Part shown: piece by piece, positions 8,626 to 15,323 of the stretch
Layout: each line of letters starts with the position of its first letter
How positions within the stretch are numbered: position 1 is the stretch's first letter
From: Planctomycetota bacterium
GTDB lineage: Bacteria; Planctomycetota; JAJSAM01; JAJVHW01
DNA length: 33,104 bases
Direction: 5' to 3'
Assembly: GCA_024277065.1 (NCBI GenBank)
Contig: JAJRVY010000110.1
Span: forward strand, 1-33,104
Position numbers and translations under genes: made by a program
Notes under the pieces: generated by a model
Told to the model about the DNA's origin: nothing
Seen by the model: the letters and a program-made list of their open reading frames with translations, nothing else
The model's database searches: none

Positions 8626-8653
8626 GACCGGCGTGGGGCGACCGGCGTGGGGC
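8626..8653. repeat. Two tandem copies of a 14-bp unit
   Basis: GACCGGCGTGGGGC occurs twice without interruption. It lies in the 584-bp non-coding region 8557-9140. Confidence 0.7.
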
Positions 8654-8721
8654 TCGTCGTTCGCGTTGACGCCTCTCTGCGTCGCCAACCCGCCGCGTCC
8701 GATCTTGCGTATCCCGGTGTA

Positions 8722-8745
8722 GGGGCCGGGCATTGTCCCGGCCCC
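8722..8745. other. Perfect 9-bp GC-only hairpin
   Basis: GGGGCCGGG and CCCGGCCCC flank the 6-nt loop CATTGT. This is a very stable stem without a T-run. It lies in the non-coding stretch 8557-9140 and could be a terminator or part of a structured RNA. Confidence 0.55.
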
Positions 8746-8888
8746 GGAGGTTCGATCACCGCCGCGGCAAGGGCCTACCCCGGCGGGCGCCGGTCGGCCT
8801 CGGCACGGCCGGTCGGCCCCGTCATCCCCGTCATCCGCGGAGACCCGGAATACGTCGCGAGGCGGGACGACAGCCGTGCGCGCCAGGG

Positions 8889-8930
8889 ACCTCCGGGTTG
8901 ACCACAATGGGTCAACCCTACGCCGGAGGT
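8889..8930. other. Long bulged hairpin abutting the tandem repeat
   Basis: Inner arms GGGTTGACC (8895-8903) and GGTCAACCC (8910-8918) close a 6-nt loop. Outer arms ACCTCCGG (8889-8896) and CCGGAGGT (8923-8930) extend the stem past a 4-nt bulge. The right end of the stem is itself a variant of the 29-bp unit that follows. Confidence 0.6.
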
Positions 8931-9058
8931 CGCGAGGGCGAGAGGGGCACACCGGGGGGCGCGAGGGCGAGAGGGGCACACCGGGGGGCGCGAGGGCGAG
9001 AGGGCATGCCGGGGGTCGCGAGGGCGAGAGGGGCACGCCGGGGGGCGCGAGGGCGTGG
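8931..9058. repeat. 29-bp tandem repeat, about 4.4 copies
   Basis: Units begin CGCGAGGGCGAGAGGGGCAC and start at 8931, 8960, 8989, 9017 and 9046 (last one partial). Unit length is 29 bp, except the third at 28 bp (one G lost). There are no spacers, so this is not CRISPR. A partial unit precedes it at 8919-8930. The repeat is non-coding in the chosen annotation, although an artificial in-frame extension of the next gene would run through it. Confidence 0.85.
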
Positions 9059-9140
9059 GCCGTCGGGTTGTCGTGTGTCGTCGGGTTGCGTGGGCGGGAG
9101 AACGCTGACTGCTGCCGGATTGCGCGGTACACAGTATCTC

Positions 9141-9872
9141 GTGACCTCCGCCCGTTCGTCACCGTCCTCCGCCGCGCCCCGGCCCCGCGTGATCGCCGTT
9201 CTCGGCATGCACCGGAGCGGGACGTCGTGGCTGGCCGGCAGCCTCGAGGAGATGGGCGTCGAGCTCGGGGAGGTCTCGACGGCGGACCCCCACAATCGCC
9301 GCGGCAATCGCGAGAGCAAGGAACTGATGGTTCTCCATGACTCCGTGCTCGGCGACAACGACGGCTCGTGGAAGAGGCCGCCGCGGCGACGCGAGTGGTA
9401 CGCGGAGCGGCGCGCGGCGCTGTCGGACTACGTCGCGCGCATGGACGCCGCGCACGCGCTGTGGGGGTTCAAAGATCCCCGTGCGCTGCTGCTGCTCACC
9501 GAGTGGCGGCGCCGGGTCCCGCATCTCGAGCACGTCGGGATCTACCGCCACCCGCTCGCCGTTCACCGCTCACTGGAATCGCGCAACCCGCGCTTCGACC
9601 GCGCCCGTGCCGTGAAGTTGTGGGTGGCGTACAACGAGGCGCTCGTCGCGGAGTGCGCGCGTGCGCCCTTTCCGCTGCTGCGCTTCGACGTGCCGCCGCG
9701 TGAACTGGACGCGCAACTCGCGGCAGCCGCGCGGGCGCTGGGGCTCGCGGCGCGTGAGGCGGCCTTCTTCGACTACAGCCTGGTCCACCACGAACCGGAC
9801 GCGGACGCCGCCGTGCCGTGGCGCTGCCGCCGTCTCTGGAAGGCGCTCGAAGAGCACCGGCTGCGCCCGTGA
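9141..9872 (+). CDS. Sulfotransferase family protein
   Basis: A 243-residue PAPS-dependent sulfotransferase-like enzyme. The 5'-phosphosulfate loop is GMHRSGTSWLAG (22-33), directly after a beta strand, as in the family. A central region IYRHPLAVHRSLESRN fits the 3'-phosphate-binding segment. Length is on the short side but normal for bacterial members. The start is GTG at 9141; the open frame continues far upstream through the tandem repeat, but that part has no protein-like composition. The stop overlaps the next start (GTGA), so it is translationally coupled to the glycosyltransferase. Together they may decorate a surface glycan, but the acceptor is not visible. Confidence 0.82.
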   Translation: MTSARSSPSSAAPRPRVIAVLGMHRSGTSWLAGSLEEMGVELGEVSTADPHNRRGNRESKELMVLHDSVLGDNDGSWKRPPRRREWYAERRAALSDYVARMDAAHALWGFKDPRALLLLTEWRRRVPHLEHVGIYRHPLAVHRSLESRNPRFDRARAVKLWVAYNEALVAECARAPFPLLRFDVPPRELDAQLAAAARALGLAAREAAFFDYSLVHHEPDADAAVPWRCRRLWKALEEHRLRP

Positions 9873-10729
9873 GTCCCACGCCGTTCCCCGGGACGCGGCG
9901 GCTGCTCGCCGCGCCGCCGCCGCGCGGCGCGGGCGTGGCGCGCGGTCCGCGCCTGCTCGGCGTCCTGCTCTGCTACAACGACGATGACATCCTCGAGCCC
10001 GTGGCGCGGCACCTGATCGCGAACCGCCACGATCTCGTGGTCTGGAACCACGGCAGCGAGTACCGCACGCACGAGATCTGCCTGTCGCTCATCGGCAAGG
10101 GGATCATCGACTACCAGATCGTCGATCGCGTCGAGGTGCCGTTCGAGGAACTGTACCGGGCCGCCGGCTCGTACGTGCGCGCGACGTACGGCGAGCGCTA
10201 CGACTGGGTCTCGTGGCCCGATCAGGACGAGATCATCGAGGGCCCCGATCTGACGCGGCCCTACCACGAGCAGGTCACCGAGCTGATGGCCGCCGGCCAC
10301 GACTGGATCGAGTTCGACAACTTCGTCTTCTGGTTCACGGCGGCCGATGACGAGGGCGTCGAGAACCCTGTCGAGCGCATCCGTCACTACTCGCTCTACC
10401 GTTCGGCATCCCCGCGCATCCGCGCCTGGCGCATGTCGTCGATGAACGAGCGCCGCATGGGCAACTCCAACCCGCCCGAGGGGCGCCGCGCCCCGCAGAA
10501 CTGGCCTCTGCGCCACTACCCCATGCGCAGCCTCGATCAGGCGCGTCGTCGGGCGGCCCACGATCGCCACCAGCCGGGCTTCCAGCGCGGCGACAAGAAC
10601 TGGCACTACCAGCGCTTCCGCGAGGACGACGAAGCGCTGCTCGTGCCGGCGCAGCGCCTGCACCGCTTCGACGGCACGCACCTCGATCCCGAGGTTGTCT
10701 TCGAGTTCTACGTACGGCCCGGAGGGTAG
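9869..10729 (+). CDS. Glycosyltransferase family 2-like protein
   Basis: A 286-residue GT-A type transferase resembling the Glyco_tranf_2_4 group. After a variable tip the first strand and motif are GVLLCYNDDDILEPVARHL (31-49), matching the RNExD-start of these enzymes. The metal and nucleotide-sugar motif is WPDQDEII (116-123). The C-terminal half is rich in Arg, His and Trp with no membrane helix. The GTG start overlaps the preceding sulfotransferase stop by 4 bases. It ends in TAG. Likely acts in cell-surface glycan assembly together with its neighbour; donor and acceptor unknown. Confidence 0.8.
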   Translation: MSPTPFPGTRRLLAAPPPRGAGVARGPRLLGVLLCYNDDDILEPVARHLIANRHDLVVWNHGSEYRTHEICLSLIGKGIIDYQIVDRVEVPFEELYRAAGSYVRATYGERYDWVSWPDQDEIIEGPDLTRPYHEQVTELMAAGHDWIEFDNFVFWFTAADDEGVENPVERIRHYSLYRSASPRIRAWRMSSMNERRMGNSNPPEGRRAPQNWPLRHYPMRSLDQARRRAAHDRHQPGFQRGDKNWHYQRFREDDEALLVPAQRLHRFDGTHLDPEVVFEFYVRPGG

Positions 10730-10805
10730 TCCGGGTGCCTGTGGCGGAGGCCGGGCTATGATCTGCCGCTTCCCGCCAGAGGCCCTGCCAGGAGAGCCGT
10801 CTTCC

Positions 10806-11186
10806 ATGGACGTCCCGCGCCCCGTCGCCCTCAACCACATCCACCTGACCGCCGAGGATCCCGAGGCCGAGGTCGCGTTCCTCTGTGACGTGCTCGGTTT
10901 CAAGCGCGATCCGTCGCTGCCCGGGTTCGTCTGGCTGGGGAGCATGCAACTGGCCGTCGCCAAGGGCGAGCCCGTGCGCAACGCGCGGTTCCACTTCGGC
11001 TTCCGGATGGACAGTCAGCAACAGGTGGATGCCCTGCGTGCGGACCTCCTCGCACGCGGTTTCGAGGTCAGCGAACCGTTCGGCACCGGCAGCTCGTACT
11101 CGTGTTCGTTTCGCGACCCTGCCGGGTATCTGATCGAGGTCTACTCGGACGCCGGCATCCCGGCCCTCGGCTCGCTCTCGGAGTAG
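10806..11186 (+). CDS. VOC (glyoxalase/bleomycin-resistance) fold protein
   Basis: A 126-residue protein with the paired beta-alpha-beta-beta-beta pattern of the vicinal oxygen chelate superfamily. Candidate metal ligands are H11 or H13 in NHIHLTAEDPE, H63 in FHFGF and E111 in YLIEVYS, where GYLIEVYS is the usual last-ligand segment. It could be a dioxygenase, isomerase or lyase; the reaction cannot be read from the sequence. ATG 10806 is chosen with AGGAGA about 11 bp upstream; an ATG at 10758 would add 16 residues. It ends in TAG four bases before the next gene. Confidence 0.83.
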   Translation: MDVPRPVALNHIHLTAEDPEAEVAFLCDVLGFKRDPSLPGFVWLGSMQLAVAKGEPVRNARFHFGFRMDSQQQVDALRADLLARGFEVSEPFGTGSSYSCSFRDPAGYLIEVYSDAGIPALGSLSE

Positions 11187-11190
11187 CGGT

Positions 11191-12231
11191 ATGATCGCGT
11201 GCGCACGCTGCCGCGTCGGACCGGCCGTGCTCGCCTCCGCCGCGCTCGTCGTCTGCGTGCTCGGTCCCGCGGCGCCCGCCGCCGCGAACGATCTGCCGCT
11301 CCCGGACGTCACCGAGCACACGCTCGACAACGGGATGAAGGTGCTCATCCTCCCGGACGACGACATTCCGAACTGCGCGCTCTACGTCTTCTGGAACGTC
11401 GGCTCGCGCAACGAGCGGCCCGGCATCACTGGGCTGGCGCACTTCTTCGAGCACATGATGTTCCTCGGCGGCGCGAAGTACGGCCGCAACTTCGATCCGG
11501 CCATGGAGGCCGCCGGGGGCTCGAACAACGCGTGGACCTCGCGCGATCAGACCGTCTTCCAGGATTGGTTCCCGGCCGCCGCGCTGCCGCAGATCCTCGA
11601 CATGGAGGCCGACCGCATCGGCGGCATGCGCTTCGTGCCGGAGACCGTGCGCTCCGAGCGCGAGGTCGTGCGCAGCGAGCGGCGGCTGTCGATGGAGGAG
11701 CCCATCGAGGTGCTGCGCGAGCAGCTCTTCGCCGCGGCGTACACGGCGCACCCTTACCAGTGGGACGTCCTCGGCTGGCCGTCGGACATCGAGGGCTGGA
11801 CGCAGAAGGACCTCGAGCTCTTCTTCGCGACCTACTACGCGCCACAGAACGCCGTCCTCGTGCTCGTCGGAGACGTAGCCGCAGACGAGGCGCTGGCCAT
11901 GATCGAAGCGCGCCTGGGCGGCATCCCGCGCGGTCCGGACGCGCCGTCGGTCGTGACCGTCGAGCCGCAGCAGCGCGGGGAGCGCCGCGTGACGGTGGAG
12001 GCGCCGGCCGGCAACCTGCCCGTCGCGCTCTTCGCCTGGCACGTGCCGCGATCCCGCGACGCCGACACGCCCGCGCTCGAGATCCTCGAGCACGTGCTCG
12101 TCGGCGGAGACGGCAGCCGGCTGGCCGAGCGTCTCGTGGAGCGCGACCGGCTCTGCGTCTCCGTCGGCGGTGGCCTGCAGGGCCTGCAGTTCGACCCCGG
12201 CCTCTTCACCGTCGAGAGCGTCCTGCGCTAG
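11191..12231 (+). CDS. M16 peptidase catalytic subunit, cut short by in-frame TAG
   Basis: Residues 1-346 of an exported insulinase-family (M16) zinc protease. A signal peptide (1-32, core VLASAALVVCVLGPAAPAAA) is followed by the typical start VTEHTLDNGMKVLILPD. The inverted zinc motif is HFFEH (84-88), and the third ligand lies about 75 residues later in EREVVRSERR. Reading stops at TAG 12229-12231, but the same frame continues with good M16 sequence to 12585, so the intact family member would be 464 residues, the usual length. Either the gene is disrupted, the TAG is read through, or the base is a sequencing error. The partner subunit follows at 12582. Confidence 0.82.
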   Translation: MIACARCRVGPAVLASAALVVCVLGPAAPAAANDLPLPDVTEHTLDNGMKVLILPDDDIPNCALYVFWNVGSRNERPGITGLAHFFEHMMFLGGAKYGRNFDPAMEAAGGSNNAWTSRDQTVFQDWFPAAALPQILDMEADRIGGMRFVPETVRSEREVVRSERRLSMEEPIEVLREQLFAAAYTAHPYQWDVLGWPSDIEGWTQKDLELFFATYYAPQNAVLVLVGDVAADEALAMIEARLGGIPRGPDAPSVVTVEPQQRGERRVTVEAPAGNLPVALFAWHVPRSRDADTPALEILEHVLVGGDGSRLAERLVERDRLCVSVGGGLQGLQFDPGLFTVESVLR

Positions 12232-12585
12232 GGCGGCGACACGGCGGCGGTGGAGCGCGTCGTGCGCGGGGAGCTGGCGCGCATGGCCGCCTCGGGCCCG
12301 AGCGAGCGTGAGTTGGCCGCGGCCCGCGCGTCGCTGCGCGCGAGGCTTCTGCGACGCATGCGCACCATCGGCGGCATGGCCGAGCTGCTCGGCGAGACCG
12401 AGGTCTTCTTCGGCTCGTGGCGCAATCTGCGGGATCGTCTCAGGGCGATCGAGGCCGTGGAGGTGGGCGATGTGCGACGCGTCGCGAAGACGTACTTCAC
12501 GCGCCGCAACACGACCGTCGGGACGCTCACACTGGTGCCGCGCGACGCGGGGGCAGCGGGCGGCGCAGCCGAGGACGAGCGATGA
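12232..12585 (+). pseudogene. C-terminal remainder of the M16 peptidase after the amber codon
   Basis: Same frame as 11191-12231, with no start codon suited to independent translation. It reads GGDTAAVERVVRGELARM and continues through RNLRDRLRAIEAVEVGDVRRVAKTYFT, the standard end of an M16 domain (the xVxxEDVxRVAxxYL segment). It keeps the biased codon third positions of a live gene and shows no other lesion, so the interruption is recent, tolerated or an error. Its TGA (12583-12585) overlaps the ATG of the next gene. Confidence 0.75.
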
Positions 12586-14012
12586 TTCGCGGGGCGGCCG
12601 TCGCGGTGCTGGTGTTGATCGGGCTGGCCGTGGCGGCGCCGCTGCTCTCGCACCCTGCGCGCGCCGGCGGCGAGGAGCGGCGGGCCGCGCCGGGCGTGCG
12701 ACTGCCCGCCGCGGACGCGATCGTTCTCGCGTCCGGGACGCGGCTGCTCCTGGTGCCCGACGTCTCGCTGCCGCTCGTCTCGATCCACGTGCGCCTGCCG
12801 GGGGGCGCCTTCGCCGACCCTCCCGGCGCCGCCGGTCGCGCGGCGCTCCTGGCGGCTTGGGCGTCACGCGGTGCGGGGGAGCGCGACGCGGCTGCGTTTC
12901 GCGCCGCGGTGGAGTCGCGCGGCGGACGCCTGACGACGTACGCCGCCGCGAACTGGATCGGTCTCGATGCCGAGTTCCTGGCCGAGGATCTGGAGTTCGG
13001 GCTGGGCCTCGTCCGCGACGTGCTCGAACGGCCGCGCTTCGATCCCGTCGAGCTCGGGAAGGCCCGGGATCTTGCGCTGGCGCGGCTGCAACGACTGCGC
13101 ACGCAGCCGAGCGGCGCCGTCGGCAGCTTCTGGAACGCGTGGCTCTTCGGGGCGCATCCGTGGGGCAGCCGCAGCGCCGGCGACGAGGCGTCGCTGGTGC
13201 GCGCCGCGGATCCCGACGCGCTGCGCGCGCTCTGGAAGGAGCTCGCCGCCCCGCCGCGGCGCGTCATCGCCGTCGCGGGCGACTTCGACGGCGCGCTCGT
13301 GCGGCGACTGCTCGGCGGCGGGGCGCCGGCGGCGCCGTCCGCGCTGCCCCCGCCGCCGTCTGCGCCCGCGATACGCCGCGGCGGCGTGCTGCTCGTCGAT
13401 CACCCCGAGGCGCTGCAGACGTACTTCCGCTTCGGCGGCGCGGGCTTTTTGCGCACGGACCCCGACCACGCGGCGCGCGTCCTCGCCAACACGATCCTCG
13501 GTGGTCGTTTCACGAGTCGTCTCAACCGCGCACTGCGGACCGCGGCGGGGCTCACGTACGGCGCGCGGTCCCGGTTCGACGACGATCGCGGCGGGGCGTT
13601 CGCCGTGAATACCTACACCGAGACGGCCACCAGTGCCGCGTGCATCGATCTCGCGCGCAAGGTCTACGCGGAGTTCGTCGCGAGCGGCATGACGGCCGCG
13701 GAGCTGGCGTCCGCCCGCACCTACGTGAAGGGGCAGTTCGCGCCGGACGAACTGGAGACCCCCGCGCAGCAGGCGGTGTGGCTGCTCGACTTGACGCTGC
13801 ACGGCATGTCGCGGGACTTCATCGACGGCTTCTTCGCGCGCCTCGACGCCGTAACTCTCGAGGGGGTCAATCGCGTCATCACCGAGCGCTTCCCGCAACA
13901 GGACCTCGCCTGGGTCGTGATCGGTCGCGCGGCGGTGCTGCGCGAGATCGTGGCGCCCCTCGGCGACGTCACCGAGGTGAAGCTGGCGCAGCCCGGCTTC
14001 GGCCCGCGCTGA
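12582..14012 (+). CDS. M16 family non-catalytic partner subunit
   Basis: A 476-residue exported M16-like protein. ATG 12582 overlaps the preceding stop (ATGA), and the signal peptide runs to about residue 28 (HPARA-GG). The domain begins LASGTRLLLVPD, but the place of HxxEH reads GRAALLAAWASRG, so zinc ligands are absent. It retains the LNRALRTAAGLTYGARS segment, the conserved Arg/Tyr region typical of the second subunit in two-chain M16B proteases. Known pairs of this kind form a heterodimeric chamber in which one chain carries zinc and the other helps bind the peptide. This fits the coupling with 11191-12585. Confidence 0.85.
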   Translation: MIRGAAVAVLVLIGLAVAAPLLSHPARAGGEERRAAPGVRLPAADAIVLASGTRLLLVPDVSLPLVSIHVRLPGGAFADPPGAAGRAALLAAWASRGAGERDAAAFRAAVESRGGRLTTYAAANWIGLDAEFLAEDLEFGLGLVRDVLERPRFDPVELGKARDLALARLQRLRTQPSGAVGSFWNAWLFGAHPWGSRSAGDEASLVRAADPDALRALWKELAAPPRRVIAVAGDFDGALVRRLLGGGAPAAPSALPPPPSAPAIRRGGVLLVDHPEALQTYFRFGGAGFLRTDPDHAARVLANTILGGRFTSRLNRALRTAAGLTYGARSRFDDDRGGAFAVNTYTETATSAACIDLARKVYAEFVASGMTAAELASARTYVKGQFAPDELETPAQQAVWLLDLTLHGMSRDFIDGFFARLDAVTLEGVNRVITERFPQQDLAWVVIGRAAVLREIVAPLGDVTEVKLAQPGFGPR

Positions 14013-14037
14013 CCTGTGCCGGCCCGCGCTGCGGCAG

Positions 14038-14318
14038 CTCAGAGCGTGAGCAGGAATCCCACGCGGCGCCGAGCACGCGGTCTGCGCGTGTGTGTCGCAG
14101 AACGAGCGTCTTGCGGCGACGGGCACCGCTCGCAGGCTGAGTATCTCCGATCAACGAGCGCAAACCACGCGCCAGAAAGCTGTTACGCCCGACGGTTGCG
14201 CTGCGGCGTTGGCTCCCCTCCATGACTCGCTCCATTGAGTCGGGTTCGTCGCGCCGCCTTGCAGCGAACCCGCCGGACGCAATCGGCGCGCACCCGGGAT
14301 TCCTGCTCACGCTCTCAG
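14038..14318 (-). repeat. 281-bp element with terminal inverted repeats, copy 1
   Basis: The ends are inverted copies of AGAGCGTGAGCAGGAATCCC (14041-14060 and 14296-14315, 20 of 20). The whole segment matches the reverse complement of 28685-28965 without gaps; I count about 31 mismatches by hand (about 89% identity), with a fully identical core of about 74 bp. It fills the gap between the convergent M16 and acyltransferase genes, and the TGA of the acyltransferase falls inside its terminus. No target-site duplication longer than the palindromic ends is clear. It encodes no transposase. Differences between copies are mostly non-synonymous in any frame, so a coding role is unlikely. Confidence 0.85.
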
Positions 14319-14716
14319 GCCCCCAACTCGGCGAGCGCGGTGCGGACGTCGGACTCCAGTTGCGCTGCGAGCGTCTTGCGATCGCTGCCACGGCGTTCGG
14401 GCAGCACCCGCATCGTGGCCTCGATGCGCCCAAGGCGGAACAGGCGTCGCGCGTGGGACGACAGCGGCGAGTCGTCGTGCCACGCCACCACGTCGCGCGT
14501 ATCGATGTCCGGGGCCTCCGGCAGGCTGTAGTGCAGCGCGATGGGGACGCAGGGCACCGCGGCGCGCACGGCCGCTTCGAGGAGCGAGGGCTTGAACGGC
14601 TGCACGTGGTCGCCGGGGCCCGCCTTGCCCTCGAGGAAGACCAGCAGCCGGGCGCCGAGCCCGAGCACGCGTTCCGCCTCGTCCGCGACGCGCCGCGTGT
14701 CGCGGCGTCGTGCGCG
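14315..14716 (-). pseudogene. C-terminal remainder of the PlsC-like acyltransferase after the amber codon
   Basis: Continues in frame after TAG 14717-14719: RARRRDTRRVADEAERV, then GARLLVFLEGKAGPGDHVQPFKPSLLEAA, which fits the PlsC EGT block (here EGK) and the following loop that contacts the acyl acceptor. It ends ALAELGA with a TGA (14315-14317) that lies inside the terminal repeat of the 281-bp element. Codon use is that of a live gene. There is no credible independent start near 14716. Confidence 0.72.
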
Positions 14717-15070
14717 CTAGATGAAGATCGTGTTGCCGAGGCGCGCGAGCGGCCCGACGACGGGCCACCTGCGCAGGTCGGCGCGCGAGACGAAGAACCC
14801 CTCGCAGAGCGATCCGAGCACGATGACGTCGAGGTACGATACGTGGTTGGGCGCGAGGAACGCCGGCCGTGGGGGGCGCTCACCCTCGATCCGCACGTGG
14901 ACGCCCAGGCACAGGCACAGCAACCGCGCCCAGCGGTGCACGAACCAGCCGCGGGCGCGCAGTCCGAAGCGGGGATGCACGCGGCAGACGAGCACGGCGC
15001 AGAAGGCGAACGGTGCCAGTAGCGCCGAGACGAGCAGCGCGAGCGCGAGACGAAACAGGGCGCGTGGCAT
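14717..15070 (-). CDS. PlsC-like 1-acylglycerol-phosphate acyltransferase, cut short by in-frame TAG
   Basis: Residues 1-117 of a lysophosphatidic-acid-type acyltransferase, a membrane enzyme of phospholipid synthesis. The N-terminus is a hydrophobic anchor (4-30). The catalytic block I is NHVSYLD (N75, H76, D81). Block II GFFVSRADLRRWPVVGPLARLGNTIFI leads straight into the TAG where relatives have an acidic residue before Arg. The remaining 133 residues are intact in the same frame (14315-14716), giving 251 residues if read through. ATG 15070 is chosen as the first Met before the anchor; no clear ribosome-binding site is visible. Confidence 0.8.
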   Translation of the reverse strand: MPRALFRLALALLVSALLAPFAFCAVLVCRVHPRFGLRARGWFVHRWARLLCLCLGVHVRIEGERPPRPAFLAPNHVSYLDVIVLGSLCEGFFVSRADLRRWPVVGPLARLGNTIFI

Positions 15071-15323
15071 GGCGATTGCCGCGCTACTCGCTGCCCGGGG
15101 CGCGGCTGGAGGGTAGACTGACTGCAGTTCCTGGTGACACGGAGCGTCAGTGAACACGGGAAGAGCGCTCCGGTCGATGGGAGAAGCGGCGGGATGGCAT
15201 CGCAGCCTCGCCTCCACCCCGGAGACCGGAGCCGGCAGCGGCCCGGAACTGACCGCGATTTCCCGTAACACGCGCCCGCGTGGCCCTGAGAGGCATGCGG
15301 ACAGAGCAACGGACGAGGAGCGA

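Noticed and set aside
8750..8766. tRNA T-arm-like GGTTCGATC
   Set aside because: No acceptor, D or anticodon stems can be drawn around it.
8931..9058. CRISPR-like array
   Set aside because: Units of 28-29 bp follow each other with no spacers, and no cas gene is near.
8733..9140. N-terminal extension of the sulfotransferase through the tandem repeat
   Set aside because: Repetitive Arg/Gly-rich translation, no signal or domain; the family-typical start follows GTG 9141.
6880..9162. 760-residue minus-strand open frame
   Set aside because: It is antisense to the secreted protein at 6925 and to the tandem repeats, with no recognisable domain.
14038..14318. A small protein encoded by the 281-bp element (frame starting MERVME)
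   Set aside because: The frame is open in copy 1 but stops early in copy 2, and most differences between copies change the residue, so no coding selection is visible.
11191..15070. General reassignment of TAG to a sense codon
   Set aside because: At least five other genes in the window end plausibly at TAG, with no conserved sequence beyond, so only local readthrough or damage is considered.
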